A model generated the notes under the pieces. The model made no database searches. It was not told the origin of the DNA and was given only the letters and a program-made list of their open reading frames with translations. Positions 45,402 to 55,332 of a DNA stretch of 64,000 nucleotides are shown piece after piece. The stretch spans positions 43,136 through 107,135 of the forward strand of contig JABJIE010000017.1 in assembly GCA_018661505.1 (NCBI GenBank). The letters run 5' to 3'. Origin of the DNA: Lentimicrobiaceae bacterium. GTDB lineage: Bacteria; Bacteroidota; Bacteroidia; Bacteroidales; F082. How positions within the stretch are numbered: position 1 is the stretch's first letter; each line of letters begins with the position of its first letter. A program made the translations under genes and the position numbers.

Positions 45402-47111
45402 ATGCTAGATAATTTTAAATACAAAAAACAATCCGTTAATGCTCTCATAGTTGTAGTATCATTTATAGTATTGGTATTAATACTTCAAATTATTGCGGGT
45501 AAAATCATTTCAAATAAGATAGAAAAGACCATTTTTATAGAAAATGAAAAGTACTATGATGTAAAGATCAACAGGGCAAGGGTTAACTTATTTAGAATGA
45601 GTGTTATCTTAAAGGGCCTGAAAGTTATTCCTGACAGTTTACTTTTAGCGGACCTTGGAAAACCAAAAATGCCTAATGTTGCTTTTGATATTGATATGAG
45701 GAAGCTTCAACTAAAGGGAATTGGAATTCTTGAATTTTTACGTAACAAGTATGTTGGTTTAGATAGCTTTATTATTGATGATACGAAGGTCAGTATTTAT
45801 ATGGCTGGAACTTCAGATAAAAATAAATCGTCGAGTAAGAGTGGGGGTATAAATTTGGATAGTTTATCCTTAAAAGGGATTTCCGGAGGTAATATTAATA
45901 ATTTTCGTCTTGATGATATTGTAATTAATGTAGTAGATACAAAAAATAGGGATACTCTTTTTTCAGCTGGATATTTTGAAATGCTATTGCATGATATCAC
46001 TCTATCAGAAAATAAGAACGACTCTTCATTCAAAGCTAACTGGGGTCATTTGAAAATAAAAATGACAAGTGAAAGAGCCATATTACCAGGAAATACTTAT
46101 AATCTATCATTTGATGATTTAGAGTTTAGCACTGAAACACGAAAAATTACATTAACCGGATTAGGTATTAAGCCCAAATATAGTCTTTCTAAAATGGTTT
46201 CTTTTAGTAAATTCAATCATGAAATATACAATGTTAGCGTTGGTGATTTGGAAATAAATTCGGTTGATATTTATGATATAATAAGAGATTCAGGCATTTA
46301 CCTTTCGTCCATAAATATTGATAAACTTAAGTTAGATATCTACAAAGATAAGCGGTTACCCTATGATACATCAAAAAGACCAAAGCTGCCTCAGCAACTT
46401 CTGAAGTCGATGAAAATAGACCTTAATATTGATAGCATAGATATTTCAAATAGTGAGTTGATATATTCCGAAAGACATGAACTTTCTGATAAACCCATGA
46501 GTGTAACTCTAGGAAGTTTAAACGTTAAGGTTAAAAATGTAACATCCGTTTTGGATAGTATAATCAATGGGGCTATGATGACCATCAACCTAAATGCTGA
46601 ATTGCAAAATCATCTATACATGGGCGTTGACATCTATTTTCCATTGAATAGTGTTTCGGATACTTTTTCTTTCTCTGGACATCTTAAAGGAGGTGACTTG
46701 AAGCTTTTTAACCCAGTATTGAAACCAGTAATGGCAGTAAGTATTGAGAGTGGTACTTTAGATAAATTAACTTTTTCAGCTTCTGCAAACCCATATTGGT
46801 CAATTGGAAAGATGGATATGCAGTACCATAATTTAAAGGGAAATGTTATGAATCATGAAATGACTAGGTCAAAAAAATTATTGACCTGGATTGCTAACAC
46901 TGTATTAATTCAGAATAATCCAATCAAAAATAATCATGTGAGAATTGAACCCATGTATTTTGATAGAGATATGTATAAAGGTCTAGGAAATTATCTATGG
47001 AAAACATTACAAAGTGGTATTACTGCAACCATAATTCCTACCATGAAATCAAAGGTAGAACATGAAATAAAAGAGAGGGTTGGCTCATCAAAGAAACGAA
47101 AGAAAAATTAA
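45402..47111 (+). CDS. AsmA/DUF748-like envelope protein
   Basis: A protein of about 569 aa with one N-terminal membrane helix (ALIVVVSFIVLVLILQIIAG), then a long beta-rich periplasmic part with repeated short amphipathic strands and the pattern LKGISGGNINNFRLDDI, LDSFIIDDTKVSIYM and SIDISNSELIYSERH. This fits the AsmA/DUF748 group of bridge-like lipid-transfer or outer-membrane-biogenesis proteins. The basic C-terminus (VGSSKKRKKN) is unusual. I start at the ATG at 45402 (MLDNFKYKKQSVN), as the preceding 24 residues of the track ORF look like leader sequence. The function is inferred from fold-like pattern only. Confidence 0.7.
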   Translation: MLDNFKYKKQSVNALIVVVSFIVLVLILQIIAGKIISNKIEKTIFIENEKYYDVKINRARVNLFRMSVILKGLKVIPDSLLLADLGKPKMPNVAFDIDMRKLQLKGIGILEFLRNKYVGLDSFIIDDTKVSIYMAGTSDKNKSSSKSGGINLDSLSLKGISGGNINNFRLDDIVINVVDTKNRDTLFSAGYFEMLLHDITLSENKNDSSFKANWGHLKIKMTSERAILPGNTYNLSFDDLEFSTETRKITLTGLGIKPKYSLSKMVSFSKFNHEIYNVSVGDLEINSVDIYDIIRDSGIYLSSINIDKLKLDIYKDKRLPYDTSKRPKLPQQLLKSMKIDLNIDSIDISNSELIYSERHELSDKPMSVTLGSLNVKVKNVTSVLDSIINGAMMTINLNAELQNHLYMGVDIYFPLNSVSDTFSFSGHLKGGDLKLFNPVLKPVMAVSIESGTLDKLTFSASANPYWSIGKMDMQYHNLKGNVMNHEMTRSKKLLTWIANTVLIQNNPIKNNHVRIEPMYFDRDMYKGLGNYLWKTLQSGITATIIPTMKSKVEHEIKERVGSSKKRKKN

Positions 47112-47226
47112 AGGAATAATTATACTTAAAGTTTGTTATATCTTTTTGTTCAAGATAGATTTTTAAATATAGGGTTGAACTAAGCCGCATTGTTCTTTTT
47201 ACTGCAAATAATTACATTAACTTTCC

Positions 47227-47234
47227 TATTTTTG
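47227..47234 (+). promoter_or_regulatory. valS -7 box TATTTTTG
   Basis: A perfect TAnnTTTG match 27 bases before the valS ATG. Confidence 0.5.
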
Positions 47235-47261
47235 CCATCTTACACTTAATATGTAGCAAAT

Positions 47262-49886
47262 ATGGATATGCCCAGTAAATATAATCCGGTAAAAACTGAG
47301 GATAAGTGGTATGAGCATTGGATGAGTAAGAAATATTTTCATTCATTACCAGATGATAGGGAGCCTTACACAATAGTAATTCCACCACCAAACGTTACCG
47401 GTGTTTTGCACATGGGGCATATGCTGAATAATACCATACAGGATGTGCTAATAAGACGTGCTCGTATGCAAGGTAAAAATGCATGTTGGGTGCCAGGAAC
47501 AGATCATGCTTCAATTGCAACTGAGGCAAAGGTTGTTAATAAACTCAAGCTTGATGGTATAAATAAGAAGGATCTATCTAGAGAAGAATTTTTGAATCAT
47601 GCCTGGGAATGGACTGATAAACATGGAGGTATAATATTAGAACAACTCAAGAAACTGGGGGCATCATGTGATTGGGATCGTACGGCATTTACAATGAGTG
47701 AATCATTACATGATTCTGTAATTGATGTTTTTATAGATATGTACAAAAAAGGGTTGGTGTACAGAGGTGTAAGGATGATAAACTGGGATCCACAAGCAAA
47801 AACCGCCGTCAGTGATGAGGAGGTAATGCACAAGGAACTACAATCCAAACTATACTACCTAAAATATAAGATCGAAGGCCATGATGAATACCTAACAATT
47901 GCCACAACTCGTCCTGAAACGATATTGGGTGATACTGCTGTATGTGTTCATCCTGATGATGATAGATTTACTAAGTTTCATGGTAAAAAAGTTGTTGTAC
48001 CATTAGTAAATCGCACTATACCAATAATCACAGATGAGTATGTTGATCGTGAATTTGGTACAGGCGCTCTTAAAATTACTCCTGCACACGATGTGAACGA
48101 TTATGAAATTGGAATAAAACATAAACTTTCATCTATTGATATTTTTAATGATGATGGAACAATGAGTGAATCTGCCGAGCTGTATATAGGAATGGACAGG
48201 TTTGAAGTGCGTGACCAAATAATTATAGACCTTAAGAAAGCAGGGAACCTTGTAAAAGCTGAGGACTATACAAATAAAGTTGGCTTTTCAGAAAGAACGG
48301 ATGTTATTATTGAACCAAAACTTAGCCAGCAGTGGTTCTTGAAAATGAGTGAGCTTGGAAAAGCCGCTCTGGATGTTGTTGAAAGTGGAGAAATAAATTT
48401 TCATCCCCCCATGTTTAAAAACATATATAGGCATTGGATGGAAAATTTGCGTGATTGGAATATATCACGTCAATTATGGTGGGGGCAGAGAATACCTGTT
48501 TTTTATCTTCCGGATGGAAATTATGTTGTTGCAAAAACTCAAGAAGAAGCTCTGGATATTGCAAGAGAAGAGTTCGGTAATACCAATATTTCAATTGATC
48601 AATTAAGGCAAGATGAAGACGTTTTTGATACTTGGTTTTCATCATGGTTATGGCCCATTTCAGTTTTTGATGGAATAAGAAATCCAGATAATGAAGAGGT
48701 TAATTATTATTATCCTACCAATGATTTGGTAACAGGACCAGATATTATTTTTTTCTGGGTTGCAAGAATGATAATGGCAGGGCTAGAGTACCGAAAAGAT
48801 ATTCCTTTTAAAAATGTTTATTTCACAGGGATAGTAAGAGATAAGATTGGACGAAAGATGTCTAAGACCTTAGGTAATTCCCCAGATCCTTTGGATTTAA
48901 TCAAACAATTTGGTGCTGATGGTGTGCGGATTGGCATGCTATTAACGGCTCCTGCTGGAAATGACCTTCCATTTGACCCTGCATTATGTGAACAAGGAAG
49001 AAATTTCAGTAATAAAATTTGGAATGCATTGCGTCTAATTAAGGGGTGGGAAATTGATGATAAATTAGAGCAAACAGAAAATAATAGCCTTGGTATTAAG
49101 TGGTTTGATGCCAAATACAATAAAATATTCCGTGAAATTGAGGCTAATTTTTCTAAGTATCGAATTTCAGATTCATTAATGTCTATTTATAAACTAATAT
49201 GGGATGACTTTTGTTCTTGGTACTTGGAAATTATTAAACCAGGATATCAAAAACCCATAGATAGACAAACCTATGAATCTACCCTTAACTTTTTTGAAAA
49301 CTTGATGAAGGTATTGCATCCATTTATGCCATTTATTTCAGAAGAAGTTTGGCACCAACTTAGAAAAAGAGAAGAAGGAGATGACATTATCATATCCCAG
49401 CAACCTCAAGAGGCAATGTTTGATGAAAAAATAATTGATGGATTTGAAAAAGCAGAAAGTATAATAGTAGCGATTAGAAATATTCGAAAAGAAAAAAATA
49501 TTCCTCAAAAAGAATCAATAGAGCTAATGGTGAAGGAAAATAATTCACCTAAGTTTGATTTTTATCCTCTCGTTGGCAAGCTATGTAATATATCTAACAT
49601 TGAGTTTGTAAAGGAAAAACATGAAGGCTCATTCACATTTACGGTTGGAGCTCAAGAGTTTTATATCCCATTGAGTGAGGGAATTGATGTTGAATCAGAG
49701 ATTGCAAAACTGGAGGAAGAACTTAAATACACAAGAGGATTTTTAAACACCGTAGCAAAAAAGCTTTCCAACGAAAGATTTGTAAACAATGCCCCTGAAG
49801 CCGTTGTGCAAAAAGAACGTCAAAAGCAGGCAGATTCAAAGGATAGAATTACTGTTATTGAGAAACAACTAGCAGATCTAAAATAA
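47262..49886 (+). CDS. valS: Valyl-tRNA synthetase
   Basis: Class I aminoacyl-tRNA synthetase of 874 aa. HIGH-type signature PPPNVTGVLHMGHMLNNT, editing (CP1) domain with TIATTRPETILGDTAV and GTGALKITPAHDVNDYEIG, the W-rich WNISRQLWWGQRIPVFY, and KMSKS-type motif GRKMSKTLGNSPDPLD. The anticodon-binding helical domain is followed by the C-terminal coiled-coil arm (EIAKLEEELKYTRGFLNTVA). Length is typical. A promoter-like box lies 27 bases upstream. Confidence 0.99.
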   Translation: MDMPSKYNPVKTEDKWYEHWMSKKYFHSLPDDREPYTIVIPPPNVTGVLHMGHMLNNTIQDVLIRRARMQGKNACWVPGTDHASIATEAKVVNKLKLDGINKKDLSREEFLNHAWEWTDKHGGIILEQLKKLGASCDWDRTAFTMSESLHDSVIDVFIDMYKKGLVYRGVRMINWDPQAKTAVSDEEVMHKELQSKLYYLKYKIEGHDEYLTIATTRPETILGDTAVCVHPDDDRFTKFHGKKVVVPLVNRTIPIITDEYVDREFGTGALKITPAHDVNDYEIGIKHKLSSIDIFNDDGTMSESAELYIGMDRFEVRDQIIIDLKKAGNLVKAEDYTNKVGFSERTDVIIEPKLSQQWFLKMSELGKAALDVVESGEINFHPPMFKNIYRHWMENLRDWNISRQLWWGQRIPVFYLPDGNYVVAKTQEEALDIAREEFGNTNISIDQLRQDEDVFDTWFSSWLWPISVFDGIRNPDNEEVNYYYPTNDLVTGPDIIFFWVARMIMAGLEYRKDIPFKNVYFTGIVRDKIGRKMSKTLGNSPDPLDLIKQFGADGVRIGMLLTAPAGNDLPFDPALCEQGRNFSNKIWNALRLIKGWEIDDKLEQTENNSLGIKWFDAKYNKIFREIEANFSKYRISDSLMSIYKLIWDDFCSWYLEIIKPGYQKPIDRQTYESTLNFFENLMKVLHPFMPFISEEVWHQLRKREEGDDIIISQQPQEAMFDEKIIDGFEKAESIIVAIRNIRKEKNIPQKESIELMVKENNSPKFDFYPLVGKLCNISNIEFVKEKHEGSFTFTVGAQEFYIPLSEGIDVESEIAKLEEELKYTRGFLNTVAKKLSNERFVNNAPEAVVQKERQKQADSKDRITVIEKQLADLK

Positions 49887-49919
49887 CGTAGATTACTTAA
49901 TCTGTGTAACCTTATTAAA

Positions 49920-50873
49920 TTATCGCAATTTAAGTTTTGTGCCAACTTCAACTTGTATACCCTGGGGTAGGTTGTTAATTTTGTAGAGCCTTTTTAATCT
50001 AATCCCAAAATTTTGAGATATGCTATGCATTGTTTCACCATTTGTGACGGTATGGAATTCAAATTCCTTATCAGCTTTACGCCTTTTGCGTTCCAAATAG
50101 ATTATCTCACCGATTTGTAAGGTATTATCCTTTTTTAAGTCATTATATTTTCTGACCTGCCAGCTATAAATCTCAAACTCCTCTGCCAATCCCCAATATG
50201 TATCTCCTTTTGTTATAATTATAAGTTTCTTGCCATTATTTTCATATATTTTTCTACCAGAGGACCAGGTATCAACATGTTTAAATTCAGAAACAGAAAT
50301 AGCTGAAGAAGTACCTTTTTCAACTTGTTTTTTATTGGTTTTTGTTGCTCTTCCCTTATCGTATTGTTGTAAGTTATATTTTTCAATTATCTTTATTAGG
50401 AGTTGCGGATATTTAGGATTCGTTGCATAACCAGCTTTCTTTAAGCCATATGCCCAACTTTTATAATCGGTTATTTTATATTCAAAAAGGAATGAATATC
50501 TACCTCTTTGAGTCAGAAATTTGGAATGGTCTCTGTAGGAATCTTCAGCCTTTTTATATTTTCTAAAACATTCATCTGCCTCATCATCATCTATATGGAA
50601 TGTTTTGCCATCCCAACCCTTGTGGCATTTTATTCCAAAGTGATTGTTTGCCTTTCTAGCAAGCGTGCTATTACCACTTCCTGATTCAAGAATTCCTTGC
50701 GCAAGAGTTATGGATGCAGGTATCTTATACTCCTTCTGTTTTTTAATGGCAATACTCTTGTAAATATTTATGTACTCTTCTGTGGTTATTCGGGTTTGAC
50801 CTCTTAATGATGATGAAGCCAATGCCATTATCGACAGGTACAGAACCAAATATTTAAAGTTTATTCTATGCAA
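49920..50873 (-). CDS. Secreted glucosaminidase (GH73/FlgJ-like) with two LysM domains
   Basis: A peptidoglycan hydrolase of 317 aa. Signal peptide near LASSSLRGQ; glucosaminidase domain about 27-165 with PASITLAQGILESGSGNSTL (catalytic Glu) and ANNHFGIKCHKGWDGKTFHI; then LysM at about 215-262 (IITKGDTYWGLAEEFEI) and 272-317 (VTNGETMHSISQNFGI), which bind GlcNAc chains. The start is TTG at 50871-50873 (MHRINFKYLVLYLSIMALAS), since the signal peptide needs these residues and a TACATTTG box sits 21 bases upstream. It diverges from rsmG. Confidence 0.92.
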   Translation of the reverse strand: MHRINFKYLVLYLSIMALASSSLRGQTRITTEEYINIYKSIAIKKQKEYKIPASITLAQGILESGSGNSTLARKANNHFGIKCHKGWDGKTFHIDDDEADECFRKYKKAEDSYRDHSKFLTQRGRYSFLFEYKITDYKSWAYGLKKAGYATNPKYPQLLIKIIEKYNLQQYDKGRATKTNKKQVEKGTSSAISVSEFKHVDTWSSGRKIYENNGKKLIIITKGDTYWGLAEEFEIYSWQVRKYNDLKKDNTLQIGEIIYLERKRRKADKEFEFHTVTNGETMHSISQNFGIRLKRLYKINNLPQGIQVEVGTKLKLR

Positions 50874-50894
50874 TGTTCAAGATTGTAACAAAAA

Positions 50895-50902
50895 CAAATG
50901 TA
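50895..50902 (-). promoter_or_regulatory. -7 box TACATTTG for the LysM glucosaminidase
   Basis: A perfect minus-strand TAnnTTTG match 21 bases before the TTG start; it supports that start. Confidence 0.5.
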
Positions 50903-50988
50903 TATGATTAACATTTCTGTAATTAATGTAAGCAACGCTTTTTTAAACAAATCATTGTTACTAATAGCAGCGTAGAGATATAATTAGG

Positions 50989-50996
50989 TATTTTTG
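50989..50996 (+). promoter_or_regulatory. rsmG -7 box TATTTTTG
   Basis: A perfect TAnnTTTG match 17 bases before the rsmG ATG. Confidence 0.5.
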
Positions 50997-51013
50997 AACA
51001 CTAATTTAGCTTT

Positions 51014-51643
51014 ATGGACCATAACTTAATTTTGAAATATTTCAATGACTTGTCAGATAGACAAATTGAACAGTTTACCCAATTGAAGGAACTATATGAT
51101 TACTGGAATCAAAGAATAAATGTGATTTCTCGAAAGGACATGGATAATTTTTATCTCCATCATGTATTACATTCCTTGGCCATAGCAAAGGTTGTTTCTT
51201 TTAAGGCCTATACTGAAATTATGGACGCCGGAACAGGTGGAGGTTTTCCCGGTATTCCACTCGCGATATTATTTCCAGAGGCCAAATTCTACCTCGTTGA
51301 TTCCATAGGGAAAAAGATAAAAGTTGTAAATGAAGTAACTAGTAGTCTAGGAATTAAAAATGTGGAAGCACACCAGCTTAGGATGGAGCAGGTAAAATTA
51401 AATTTTGATTTTGTAATTAGCAGGGCTGTTACTTCTCTGCCACTATTTATGAAATGGACATCTTATAAATTTCATGGTAAATCATTCAATGCCATTCCAA
51501 ATGGAATACTTTACTTAAAAGGTGGGGATGTTCAGTCGGAACTGATGTCATTAAAAAAATTTAAAAAGTCTACATATAAAATCCCAGATTTTTTTGATGA
51601 GGAGTACTTTGAGACAAAAAAAGTAATTCATGTTTTTAGATAG
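51014..51643 (+). CDS. rsmG: 16S rRNA (guanine-527-N7) methyltransferase
   Basis: A 209-aa SAM-dependent enzyme modifying 16S rRNA G527. Motifs: YDYWNQRINVISRKDMDNFY in the N-terminal part, SAM-binding IMDAGTGGGFPGIPLAILFP, and FVISRAVTSLPLFMKW. Length is normal. It diverges from the LysM glucosaminidase with 140 bp between them. The 217-bp gap to the POT transporter contains only a possible TAAATTCG box (51787-51794). Confidence 0.97.
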   Translation: MDHNLILKYFNDLSDRQIEQFTQLKELYDYWNQRINVISRKDMDNFYLHHVLHSLAIAKVVSFKAYTEIMDAGTGGGFPGIPLAILFPEAKFYLVDSIGKKIKVVNEVTSSLGIKNVEAHQLRMEQVKLNFDFVISRAVTSLPLFMKWTSYKFHGKSFNAIPNGILYLKGGDVQSELMSLKKFKKSTYKIPDFFDEEYFETKKVIHVFR

Positions 51644-51860
51644 GGGTTAAAAATTTACTTGGGTATTGGTTGTCAATTATATATATGTATAAGCATCACC
51701 TTTGTAATGCCTACGTTACTTAGACAAAATATAATAAAGCAAACCACATAATCTTAAAAAGTTTAGACTTCATAAATAATTTATCTTAAATTCGCCCATT
51801 CATTAAAAAATGCAATACAATTTAGAGTTCTACTTTTAATCAAACATAAATCAATCGTAT

Positions 51861-53408
51861 ATGGAACAAGATGATAGTCTAAAAGACAAAGTTGCAAACC
51901 AAGCAGAAGGCGGATTTAAAGGACACCCAAGGGGGTTAATGACACTTTTCTTCTCGGAAATGTGGGAAAGATTCTGTTACTATGGTATGCGGGTCCTACT
52001 TACACTTTATTTGGTTAAATCCCTTTTGATGGGCGATGCTGAAGCTAGTTTAATGTACGGAGCATATACAGCATTAATATATGCTGCTCCGGTACTTGGA
52101 GGAAAACTAGCCGATAAATATTTAGGTTACAGATATGCAATATTGCTAGGAGCTGTACTTATGGCAATTGGCGAATTTCTTATTCTAGGCGGAAACCAAG
52201 CATTCCTGTTAATTGGTATGGGCGCTTTAATTGTAGGGAATGGATACTTTAAAGCAAATATATCTACAATAGTAGGTAAACTTTATAAAGATGATGACCC
52301 TAGAAGAGACTCAGGATTTACCATCTTTTATATAGGAATCAATATCGGAGCACTTCTTGCTACAACTGTTGTTGCATATGTTGGAGAGACCTATGGATTT
52401 AAATATGGCTTTGGATTGGCTGGTTTAGGTATGCTTGCAGGATTAATTATATTCTATACTGGTAGAGCACAGTATGCTGCTGCACCAGGGTTAGATTTTC
52501 GCGAAGCTGGACTAACAATAAAATGGGGAATGAAGACTTATCAGTTAATCACCCTCGGATCCTTGCTACTTATTCCTCTATGCTACATATTAATACTTAA
52601 TAACACTTTTGAAATCTATGTTGGTGGAAATGGTTTCACTTTTCCACTTATGACCGTGCTATTAATCGGGCTATTCATTTATGTAGCCATGAGCTTAATT
52701 AAAGCAGGTGTTGCTGTGAGTAAGACCTATAGGGATAGAATGGTAGCACTTGTTATATTCATGGTTATTAACATCATTTTCTGGGCTTGTTTTGAACAAG
52801 CAGGAACATCACTTACACTTTTCGCAGACAGAAATGTAGATCGTGAAATATTTGGATGGATTATGCCAGCTTCCATGACTCAGTTTTTTAACCCATTTTT
52901 TATCGTAATATTTGGGTCAATATTCTCAATAATGTGGGTAAAACTTGATAAGATAGGTAAAAATCCAAGTATTCCAATGAAATTCTCTCTTGGAATTTTT
53001 CAATTGGGATTAGGGTTTTTAGTAACTCTATTAGGTTTAGAATTTGTTGATTCAAACTATATGGTACCATTGCTAACGCTTGTATTTTTATACATGCTTC
53101 ATACATCAGGAGAGTTATTCATATCTCCAATTGGCCTCTCCATGGTTACTAAGTTAGCTCCAAAGAATATTTCTGGAACAGCCATGGGTGGATGGTTTCT
53201 TAGTTTCGCCATAGCAAATTATGCAGGTGGTTTAATTGCCACACTAACTGGTGGACATGGTGGTGGTGAAGGAGAAGCTACTGCTGCAAGTGGACTTATT
53301 CAATACACAGATGTTTTCTCTACAATTGGATTTGTTTTGATTGCATTTGCAGTATTAATTGCTTTTCTTGCTAAGCCTCTTAATAAGCTTATGCACGGAG
53401 TTAAGTAA
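51861..53408 (+). CDS. POT/PTR2 family proton-coupled oligopeptide transporter
   Basis: A 515-aa inner-membrane protein with about 14 transmembrane helices. The PTR2 signature is FFSEMWERFCYYGMRVLLTL near residue 32, containing the E-x-x-E-R-F-x-Y-Y proton/peptide motif; later motifs are GNGYFKANISTIVGKLY, FTIFYIGINIGALLA, and the SGELFISPIGLSMVTKLAP segment near helix 10. It imports di- and tripeptides, which would feed the PepD and M20 dipeptidases of this window. It is followed by an intrinsic terminator. Confidence 0.95.
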   Translation: MEQDDSLKDKVANQAEGGFKGHPRGLMTLFFSEMWERFCYYGMRVLLTLYLVKSLLMGDAEASLMYGAYTALIYAAPVLGGKLADKYLGYRYAILLGAVLMAIGEFLILGGNQAFLLIGMGALIVGNGYFKANISTIVGKLYKDDDPRRDSGFTIFYIGINIGALLATTVVAYVGETYGFKYGFGLAGLGMLAGLIIFYTGRAQYAAAPGLDFREAGLTIKWGMKTYQLITLGSLLLIPLCYILILNNTFEIYVGGNGFTFPLMTVLLIGLFIYVAMSLIKAGVAVSKTYRDRMVALVIFMVINIIFWACFEQAGTSLTLFADRNVDREIFGWIMPASMTQFFNPFFIVIFGSIFSIMWVKLDKIGKNPSIPMKFSLGIFQLGLGFLVTLLGLEFVDSNYMVPLLTLVFLYMLHTSGELFISPIGLSMVTKLAPKNISGTAMGGWFLSFAIANYAGGLIATLTGGHGGGEGEATAASGLIQYTDVFSTIGFVLIAFAVLIAFLAKPLNKLMHGVK

Positions 53409-53431
53409 TTTAATTCATTTTAAAGAATTTG

Positions 53432-53460
53432 AAAGGCACCTTTGGGTGCCTTTTTATTTT
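53432..53460 (+). terminator. Intrinsic terminator after the POT transporter
   Basis: AAAGGCACC, loop TTTG, GGTGCCTTT, then a T-rich run. A 9-bp perfect stem 24 bases after the stop codon. Confidence 0.85.
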
Positions 53461-53746
53461 GTGTCAAATTTAGATTTACACATAAATAAATTGCAATTGG
53501 GCATATCATATATCAATAATTACAAATAGAAATAAGAGTAGATATCGACTTAATATATTGATAGTAATTGAAAGCTTGAATACATAAACAAAGAAATCCA
53601 ACATTAGAAATTGATTAGTTTACTTTGTGATTGCAGGGAACCTAGTAATTTGTTTAAAGTTCCCATGCCACAAGTTGAAAATGGTTAGAAAGAAAATGTA
53701 TTTTTGCTTCCTGTAACTTAGAAACAATTTTAAAACTTAAACTATT
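53461..53746. other. Intergenic region before pepD, no gene seen
   Basis: Together with the terminator this is the longest gene-free gap (338 bp). I see no ORF, RNA gene or long repeat; only a promoter-like TTG/TATTTTTG pair at 53675-53706. Confidence 0.6.
53675..53706 (+). promoter_or_regulatory. pepD promoter: TTG, 21-bp spacer, TATTTTTG
   Basis: TTG at 53675-53677 and a perfect TAnnTTTG at 53699-53706, 40 bases before the pepD ATG. Confidence 0.5.
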
Positions 53747-55207
53747 ATGGGTAAGGATATTCTAAAACTCAAACCTGAATCTGTATGGCGAAATTTCTAT
53801 GAGCTAACTCAGATTCCTCGTCCTTCAAAGAAGGAAAAGAAAGCAATAAAATACCTCAAGAAATTTGGTGAGAATTTAGGTTTAGAGACCATAGTTGATG
53901 AGATAGGCAATGTAATTATTAAAAAGCCAGCAACAGATGGAATGGAAGACCGAAAAGGTATTATTTTGCAGGCTCATATTGATATGGTTCCACAAAAAAA
54001 TGCTGATACAGAACATGATTTTGAAAAGCACCCAATTGATGCATACATAGATGGTGACTGGGTTACAGCTAGAGGAACTACCTTAGGGGCAGACAATGGT
54101 ATGGGAGTAGCTGCTGCTATGTCTGTACTTGAAGCAAAAGATATTGAACATGGCCCCATTGAAGTACTTATCACAATGGATGAAGAAACTGGCATGACAG
54201 GTGCTGAGAACCTAAAAGCTGGTATGCTTGACGGGGATATACTTGTTAATTTGGATTCAGAAGACGAAGGAGAATTATACATAGGATGTGCCGGAGGAAT
54301 TGATACTACTGGGGAATTTAAATTTAAAGCAGAAGATGTTCCTGAGGGGATGATAGCATTTAAATTAGCCGTTAAAGGACTAAGAGGAGGTCATTCTGGT
54401 TTGGATATAAACCTAGGAAGAGGAAATGCAAATAAAATAATGAATATTCTCCTGCTCAAAGGAAGCGAAAAATATGGACTCAGACTTTCTGAAATAAATG
54501 GAGGTAGTCTAAGGAATGCAATTCCACGTGAATCATTTGTAGTAGCAACTGTACCAGAAGTCAATAAGGGTGATTTTACACAATTTGTAAAGGAGTTTGA
54601 GGATATTGTTAAAGATGAATTCAAAGATACTGATGCAGGTGTGGTTGTATTAGCTGAGGAGACGGAAATGCCCAAAAAACTGATTGATGATAAAACAGCA
54701 CAGAACTTATATGCTGCAGTTGCAGGTTGTCCAAATGGAGTGATTGCCATGAGTGAGAGCGTTAAAGGTATAACGGAAACATCATCAAATCTTGCTATAG
54801 TACAATCCACAGGTAAAAAAATAGAGCTGGCATCATTACAAAGGAGCCTTTCTAATGAGGATAAAGATAAGCTAGGTGCTGAAATGTGTAAGGTTTTTGA
54901 GGCAGCTGGGGCAAAAGCAAACAGCTCAGGTTCATATCCTGGTTGGAAGCCCAATCCTGATTCTCCAATTCTAAAGGAAATGAAAGAAGTATACAAGAAT
55001 AAATTTGGTAAGGTTCCAGAAGTAAAAGTAATACATGCAGGTTTGGAATGTGGTATTTTAGGAGCTACCTATCCAAACTGGGATATGATTTCTTTTGGTC
55101 CAACAATACGAAACCCTCATTCACCCGATGAAATGGTTAATATTGAAACCGTAAAATTGTTTTGGGAATTTCTTGTAGAAACACTTAAATATGTTCCCAA
55201 GAAATAA
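53747..55207 (+). CDS. pepD: Aminoacyl-histidine dipeptidase (PepD, M20C)
   Basis: A 486-aa cytosolic di-zinc dipeptidase cleaving Xaa-His and other dipeptides. N-terminal VWRNFYELTQIPRPSKKEKK is the family opening. Metal motifs: LQAHIDMVPQKN near residue 77, RGTTLGADNGMGVAAAM near 110-120, MDEETGMTGAENL near 145, and VNLDSEDEGELYIG near 167. GHSGLDINLGRGNANKIMN lies in the lid domain, and VIHAGLECGIL and SFGPTIRNPHSPDE hold the C-terminal ligand. Complete and normal in length. A 201-aa antisense ORF in the track is a shadow. Confidence 0.97.
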   Translation: MGKDILKLKPESVWRNFYELTQIPRPSKKEKKAIKYLKKFGENLGLETIVDEIGNVIIKKPATDGMEDRKGIILQAHIDMVPQKNADTEHDFEKHPIDAYIDGDWVTARGTTLGADNGMGVAAAMSVLEAKDIEHGPIEVLITMDEETGMTGAENLKAGMLDGDILVNLDSEDEGELYIGCAGGIDTTGEFKFKAEDVPEGMIAFKLAVKGLRGGHSGLDINLGRGNANKIMNILLLKGSEKYGLRLSEINGGSLRNAIPRESFVVATVPEVNKGDFTQFVKEFEDIVKDEFKDTDAGVVVLAEETEMPKKLIDDKTAQNLYAAVAGCPNGVIAMSESVKGITETSSNLAIVQSTGKKIELASLQRSLSNEDKDKLGAEMCKVFEAAGAKANSSGSYPGWKPNPDSPILKEMKEVYKNKFGKVPEVKVIHAGLECGILGATYPNWDMISFGPTIRNPHSPDEMVNIETVKLFWEFLVETLKYVPKK

Positions 55208-55276
55208 TTGAGCTTTTGTTGTGGGTTTAGCATTGGAATTTAAATCCATACCAATTTTAATTTTTTACTAAAAAAG

Positions 55277-55306
55277 TTTGAGATATTAAATAAATTTCTA
55301 ATTTTG
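55277..55306 (+). promoter_or_regulatory. rpmH promoter: TTTG, 18-bp spacer, TAATTTTG
   Basis: TTTG at 55277-55280 and TAATTTTG at 55299-55306, both perfect, 26 bases before the rpmH ATG. With the pyrG promoter this is the best match in the window, as expected for a ribosomal protein gene. Confidence 0.7.
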
Positions 55307-55332
55307 CACCTCCAAAAGAAAATATAAGAGCG

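Noticed and set aside
54391-54996. 201-aa minus-strand ORF
   Set aside because: Lies wholly antisense to pepD, whose family motifs are complete; Ser/Leu-rich composition typical of a reverse shadow.
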